Below, in pieces: positions 59,986-64,000 of a stretch of DNA of 64,000 bases. Under the pieces are notes generated by a model that worked only from the letters and a program-made list of their open reading frames with translations, did no database searches and was not told where the DNA came from. The position numbers and the translations under genes are program-made. The stretch is from positions 49,128,758 through 49,192,757 of the forward strand of contig OX485805.1 of assembly GCA_950295325.1 (NCBI GenBank), written 5' to 3'. The stretch's first letter is position 1, and each line of letters opens with the position of its first letter. The DNA is from Polytrichum commune. Its lineage: Eukaryota > Streptophyta > Polytrichopsida > Polytrichales > Polytrichaceae.

Positions 59986-60199
59986 ATTTAATTTGAAAAA
60001 CCTTTTTTTTGTCTTCGCTTTCAAATATGGTCAATAAACCAAAATCTAAAACATTGTTTGAAAATTGCAAATATTAATACTTTATACTGGATTATTTTCA
60101 CTTAACGTCGAGCCCTTTCTTCAAATCTGGAACGCCGGACTTGGGACTCAAGTGGCAATTTATATGTATATATGTACACATGTTCATTTTCTATTTATT

Positions 60200-60262
60200 T
60201 TTGGAGACAAAAATAATAGTCTTTATTTCAATGCCCACAATACCTACAAGGCCACCATGACC
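60200..60262 (+). repeat. Copy of the short TTTATTTCA..ACAAGGCCA motif family
   Basis: Shares AATARTCTTTATTTCA.TGCC and TACAAGGCCA with copies at about 45650, 50110 and 51045. Probably the preserved terminal part of a dispersed element. Confidence 0.4.
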
Positions 60263-60420
60263 CACAAAACGACAATAAAATAAACTCTTTTGGGGTAGTC
60301 TCAAACTTAGTAAAGACATCATCAATTTAGCTTCCCTCTTTGAGTCTTTGAGAAACTTTCTCATGCAGTTTTAGCATAATGAAGAAGTTCCATATCATAT
60401 GCTTCACCTTACTACTGTAA

Positions 60421-60482
60421 TGTTTATGGTATTTAGTGTCGTCACTCCAAATAGTAAGTGACAGTAAATACCATAAACAGTT
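60421..60482. mobile_element. Short hairpin element (62 bp)
   Basis: TGTTTATGGTATTTAGTGTC at 60421 is inverted at 60460-60480 (GACAGTAAATACCATAAACA) with one mismatch; the loop is about 16 bases. The TATTTAGTGTC core resembles the ends of the MITEs at 15438 and 26841, so it may be a deletion remnant of that family. Confidence 0.65.
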
Positions 60483-60771
60483 TAATAACATCCCACCTAA
60501 TTTTCAAACTTCATTGATGATCAGATTATTTCTCTCAATCCGAATGATCCCTGTGATGCATGTACAGAGGAGATAAATTCTAGTTACTGTGGCAGCTATA
60601 TAACCAACTCATCAGACACTCGAAACCCATTATATTTGTCTACTAAAATTATTATTTGAAAACATGCACACACACCAGCATGTAGAAACGTAGCTAGAAC
60701 CACACCATGCACAATGTTCAACAGATTATGAAATGATACATATGCCAATTGCAGCTCACGTTAGTGGATCT

Positions 60772-61002
60772 ATGATCGGGGAGAACCGGCAATTAGTTAC
60801 AGATGAACCGATTAAGTTTGAGATATAACTGGTTGAAGTTGGAGACTGCAGGAAAATTACCCATCACTTTTAAAGGAATCTATAGAAGAATACACCCCAA
60901 TTTCATGAAGGAAAACCGGAGGATGTCCACATGTAACCAGTTGGACTTGCAAACACTAGGATCTCAACCGATTAGAATGCCCAAAAATCTCCCCAGTCAC
61001 TG
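60772..61002 (-). mobile_element. GATC-ended MITE copy F
   Basis: Full-length reversed copy, from GATCGGGGAGAACCGGC to CCCAAAAATCTCCCC. Confidence 0.85.
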
Positions 61003-61089
61003 GTGGCAATCAACGGGCACCGTTGATCAAATCAGAGCCTAGAGTCTCTCTGGACACCCTAGTTAAGGCAAACGTAGAATTGTTTTCTT

Positions 61090-61500
61090 CCATGCAGCCC
61101 ATGTCAATGAGTGCCACTGACTTGCCAGCTTCAAACGGGAAGGTAGCCATGCAGATAAATTCATAATCATCAAAATCCAGCACCATATATGCACTATATA
61201 TACTTGAGACATTATTGAGAATTCTTCAACTTTGTCGCATTGTACTTATGTACAGAGCCATGCAGTTAACTTAATGTTCAAGCCCTGTCAAAGTGTTTCA
61301 ATTCACAGGAACACGGGAGTGATGACAAAAAGTTCCGTAGTCAAAAGGTTGGCAGTTAAATAACTAACTCACCGTACACTCGAAAGCCCAATGATAATAT
61401 TGCGCACGTGCAGACTGCAGATCCAAATTCCTGTCGGAGTAATAGATTGTAATGATCAACTTCTTCCTACCAGTCCAAGGTGATCAAGGTTTTAGATTAG
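61090..61500 (+). repeat. Diverged duplicated unit, copy 2 (without MITE)
   Basis: Aligns with 58620-59530 but lacks the MITE, so it preserves the pre-insertion site near 61425-61450. Confidence 0.75.
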
Positions 61501-62167
61501 AATCGATGAAACTTGATGTACATTGGGAAATCGAATTTTCTTTTCTTTCTTCAAGAATGTTCTATAAACAAGAATTCAGTAAAGCATTGTTTCACATTGT
61601 AGATATTACCTTCTACTGAATAGTTTATACCTAAAGTTTAAGCCCTTTCAGAGTTATTCAAAATTTAAATTATGTCTGGACCATTGGACTTGGACTAAGG
61701 AGTAATGAGTCCAGACAGAGACCAGAATCGAAAGGGTGGCAGTTATAACTAACTTGAGACACTTGGAAGCCGTTCGATTGTGCACACTCCCGTCTTGAAT
61801 AAGTTCAAATGATGGTATAATCTCCCAAAAGTCCAAGGTTATCAAGGTTCTAACAAGTTAGTGTTGAATAAACTTGATGTAAGTCAAGTGATTCGTTTTA
61901 ATCTTCACTTGCAAAAGTACAAACCAAAAACAAAACAACGAATTGATTCTCATTCTAGAAGCCTTCACTACTCAACTATTTAGGAGAATATGATAATTTC
62001 AAAATCATGCTGCCTAAATTTTTTTCTTGGTTTGGATTGACCTTGTAGATTTCCTTTTACATTCTGGAATTGCTACGAATTCACTGCAAACTTTTAATTG
62101 CTTGGAGTATGTGCAATCATTCCCCCAAAACATTACTCGTGGTCAATGGTGTCCAATGTTGAGAGCA

Positions 62168-62383
62168 GTGCCCGGAAATGTTTTTGGGCATAATCAGTCA
62201 AGATCCTAGTGATTCTAAATCCAGTCGGTTACATGTTGACATCTTCCAATTTTGTTTTAAGGTATATTCTATAGATTCATCTAAAATGATCAGTAATTCT
62301 TTTGAAGTCTTGAACTTCAACCGGTTAGTTTTCAAACTCAACTGGATCATCTATAACTAATTAACAGTTCTCCTTGGACAGTG
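62168..62383 (+). mobile_element. GATC-ended MITE copy G (diverged)
   Basis: Matches the family through GGGCATAATC, AAGATCCTAGTG, GGTTACATGTTGACATCTTC, TTGAACTTCAACCGGTTA and CAGTTCTCC; the ends are worn. Confidence 0.8.
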
Positions 62384-64000
62384 GTTGAGAGGGAAGCTAA
62401 ATTTGTATCTACAAAATTTGTCAAGAACTATCAACTCATCATGGACCAAAGTTTGTGATACCAATGAATCCTTATCAACCCTTAACTTCTCAAGCCTATG
62501 AAAGGGTTGTTTTGAGTGCATTTTACTCAATAATGATTGACATGGAATTTTCATGGACAAGTTATTAAGGTCAATATGAAATTTATCCATACTAGGATCT
62601 TGAAACATGGGAGATGGGCTATTTCAAAGGAATAAATGGGCATGATTCATCTTTTGGATTTTGTTGCTAGTGGTCAAGGGAGCTGCTCTTGCAATTGCAG
62701 ATAACTTTTGAGATGCATGGATGAACAATTAGACCAAGGGGAACATGGTAGTACGTGGGTACTAGCATGAGAGGTTGAGTATTCATAATCACATTTACAG
62801 CCTTAAGAATGACAAGCCAATGGCATATGTGTTTTGTCATTCAATTTTGGTTTCTAAATTTTAGTTGTCACCTACTATACATACTGTGAAAGGTAGTTAT
62901 TTAAATTTTCACCATTAATATTAGTGAATGAAGTCATGGAACTTATAGAATAAGTCCCACAAGATTTTTGAGCCTCATCCGATGGACCTTATTCTAATTT
63001 AGTATGTTGTGGCCTATTTTATTCATTAAGGTTGTTTGAATTATAACACTATCATGTAGACATACATCTAAACCCAAGTGCCTATTCATATGTGATTGAA
63101 TTGAATGTGGTTGCAATGAAGATGACACTCATCCTTATATGGGTTGTATTGACATTCCAAAGCTTTCTAGAATGTGTAGAATCCTATTGCCTATATTGTT
63201 ATTTTCAACTTTAATCCCCAAATGGAATTAAATTAGGCTAGGGAGTTAAATTGGAGTTTGTATTAGGACTTGTGATTTAGGTGTTGGGTATTGTTTGAAA
63301 GGTGTAGCTGATTTTAAGTCTTAATTCAAGTACATTTGTTCATTCAAGATTATAGATAGGAAATCAACAACAAATGGGGTTATGTGGTTGTCTTCACTAA
63401 GCATTGGATGTGTGCTTTTCAAGCATTGTATGTTGGGAAATAGTAGAGGAGGGTTAAAAAGCTTGATTGGAAACATAAGTATGTAATTTTGACAAATTTC
63501 AAATCTAAACGTTGCAAGTTTCCAACATGATTGTGAGTTGAAGACAATCTTCATTGAAACCACAAAAATATCACCAACACCTTGAACTCAATTTCAACAC
63601 ACATGAGTTCTATTCTAAACATGAAAATGAAACATAGATAACTATTGAAACATATAGATCAAACACATAATAAAATCTGAAAAATAAAGGAATCTAGGAC
63701 AACCATATCTAACACTTAATACTCACATAGATCAATCACCTAAATGAATTAAAAAATTTATTGCATTGCATTGAGAATTTTCAAAAATGGACCGTGGGGA
63801 ATGCCAAGCAATGGACAAATCCTGTAGTCTTCCATAAACAACTATGCACACTACTCATAATCCACAAATTATTCAAGTTTATACTTTAGTGGAATGAGCC
63901 ACAGAAGTCTAAACACCAAATGAAATCTACTCTGATGATTTACAAGAGTAGGTTTGCAAATTTTTCAATTCTAGCACTCCTCCTCTTTTCACTTTCATCT
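62384..64000. other. Spacer, no supported gene
   Basis: AT-rich, no frame longer than about 85 codons, no repeat or hairpin that stands out. Confidence 0.5.

Overview
The window looks like nuclear DNA of a streptophyte (green plant lineage), most likely a charophyte alga such as Chara; the lineage is an inference, not proven here. The basis is a plant-type DUF3754 gene with 15 small exons, an APETALA2-family transcription factor split over seven exons, a spliced hAT transposase, GT-AG introns, long AT-rich spacers and many short inverted-repeat elements. No tRNA, rRNA, CRISPR or bacterial operon structure was seen.

Layout. 1-280: 3' end of an unknown plus-strand gene. 2.5-8.2 kb: a complete DUF3754 membrane-protein gene (minus strand). 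10-17 kb: repeat-rich spacer with a 4.2-kb element that has long terminal inverted repeats. 17.3-33.4 kb: the most unusual part. Two divergent genes lie here: gene X (minus, 24.5 to 18.7 kb; ParB-like motif, a DNA-methylase-like motif, a coiled-coil/Pro-rich region and an FCP1/HAD-like domain) and gene Y (plus, 29.6-32.8 kb; DUF7869-like, probably transposase-related). About 33 copies of a 16-bp palindrome (ACGAACGNNCGTTCGT) occur only in 19.6-29.5 kb: in front of both genes, in all three introns of gene X and twice inside one of its exons. Both genes have interrupted reading frames. The block is bracketed by an inverted repeat, found just beyond the 3' end of each gene, so the whole may be a roughly 16-kb composite mobile element whose left end was later split by the 4.2-kb element.

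35.5-41.6 kb: an AP2-family gene (minus) with one good AP2 domain, a degenerate second one and a 33-bp coding minisatellite. 42-52.8 kb: spacer with degenerate repeats and a LINE relic. 52,882-57,748: an hAT transposon that looks whole, with 8-bp target duplication, matching ends and an uninterrupted three-exon transposase. 58.6-62.4 kb: a cluster of six copies of a roughly 220-bp GATC-ended MITE, one nested in another, sitting in a diverged duplicated unit. The rest shows no gene that can be supported.
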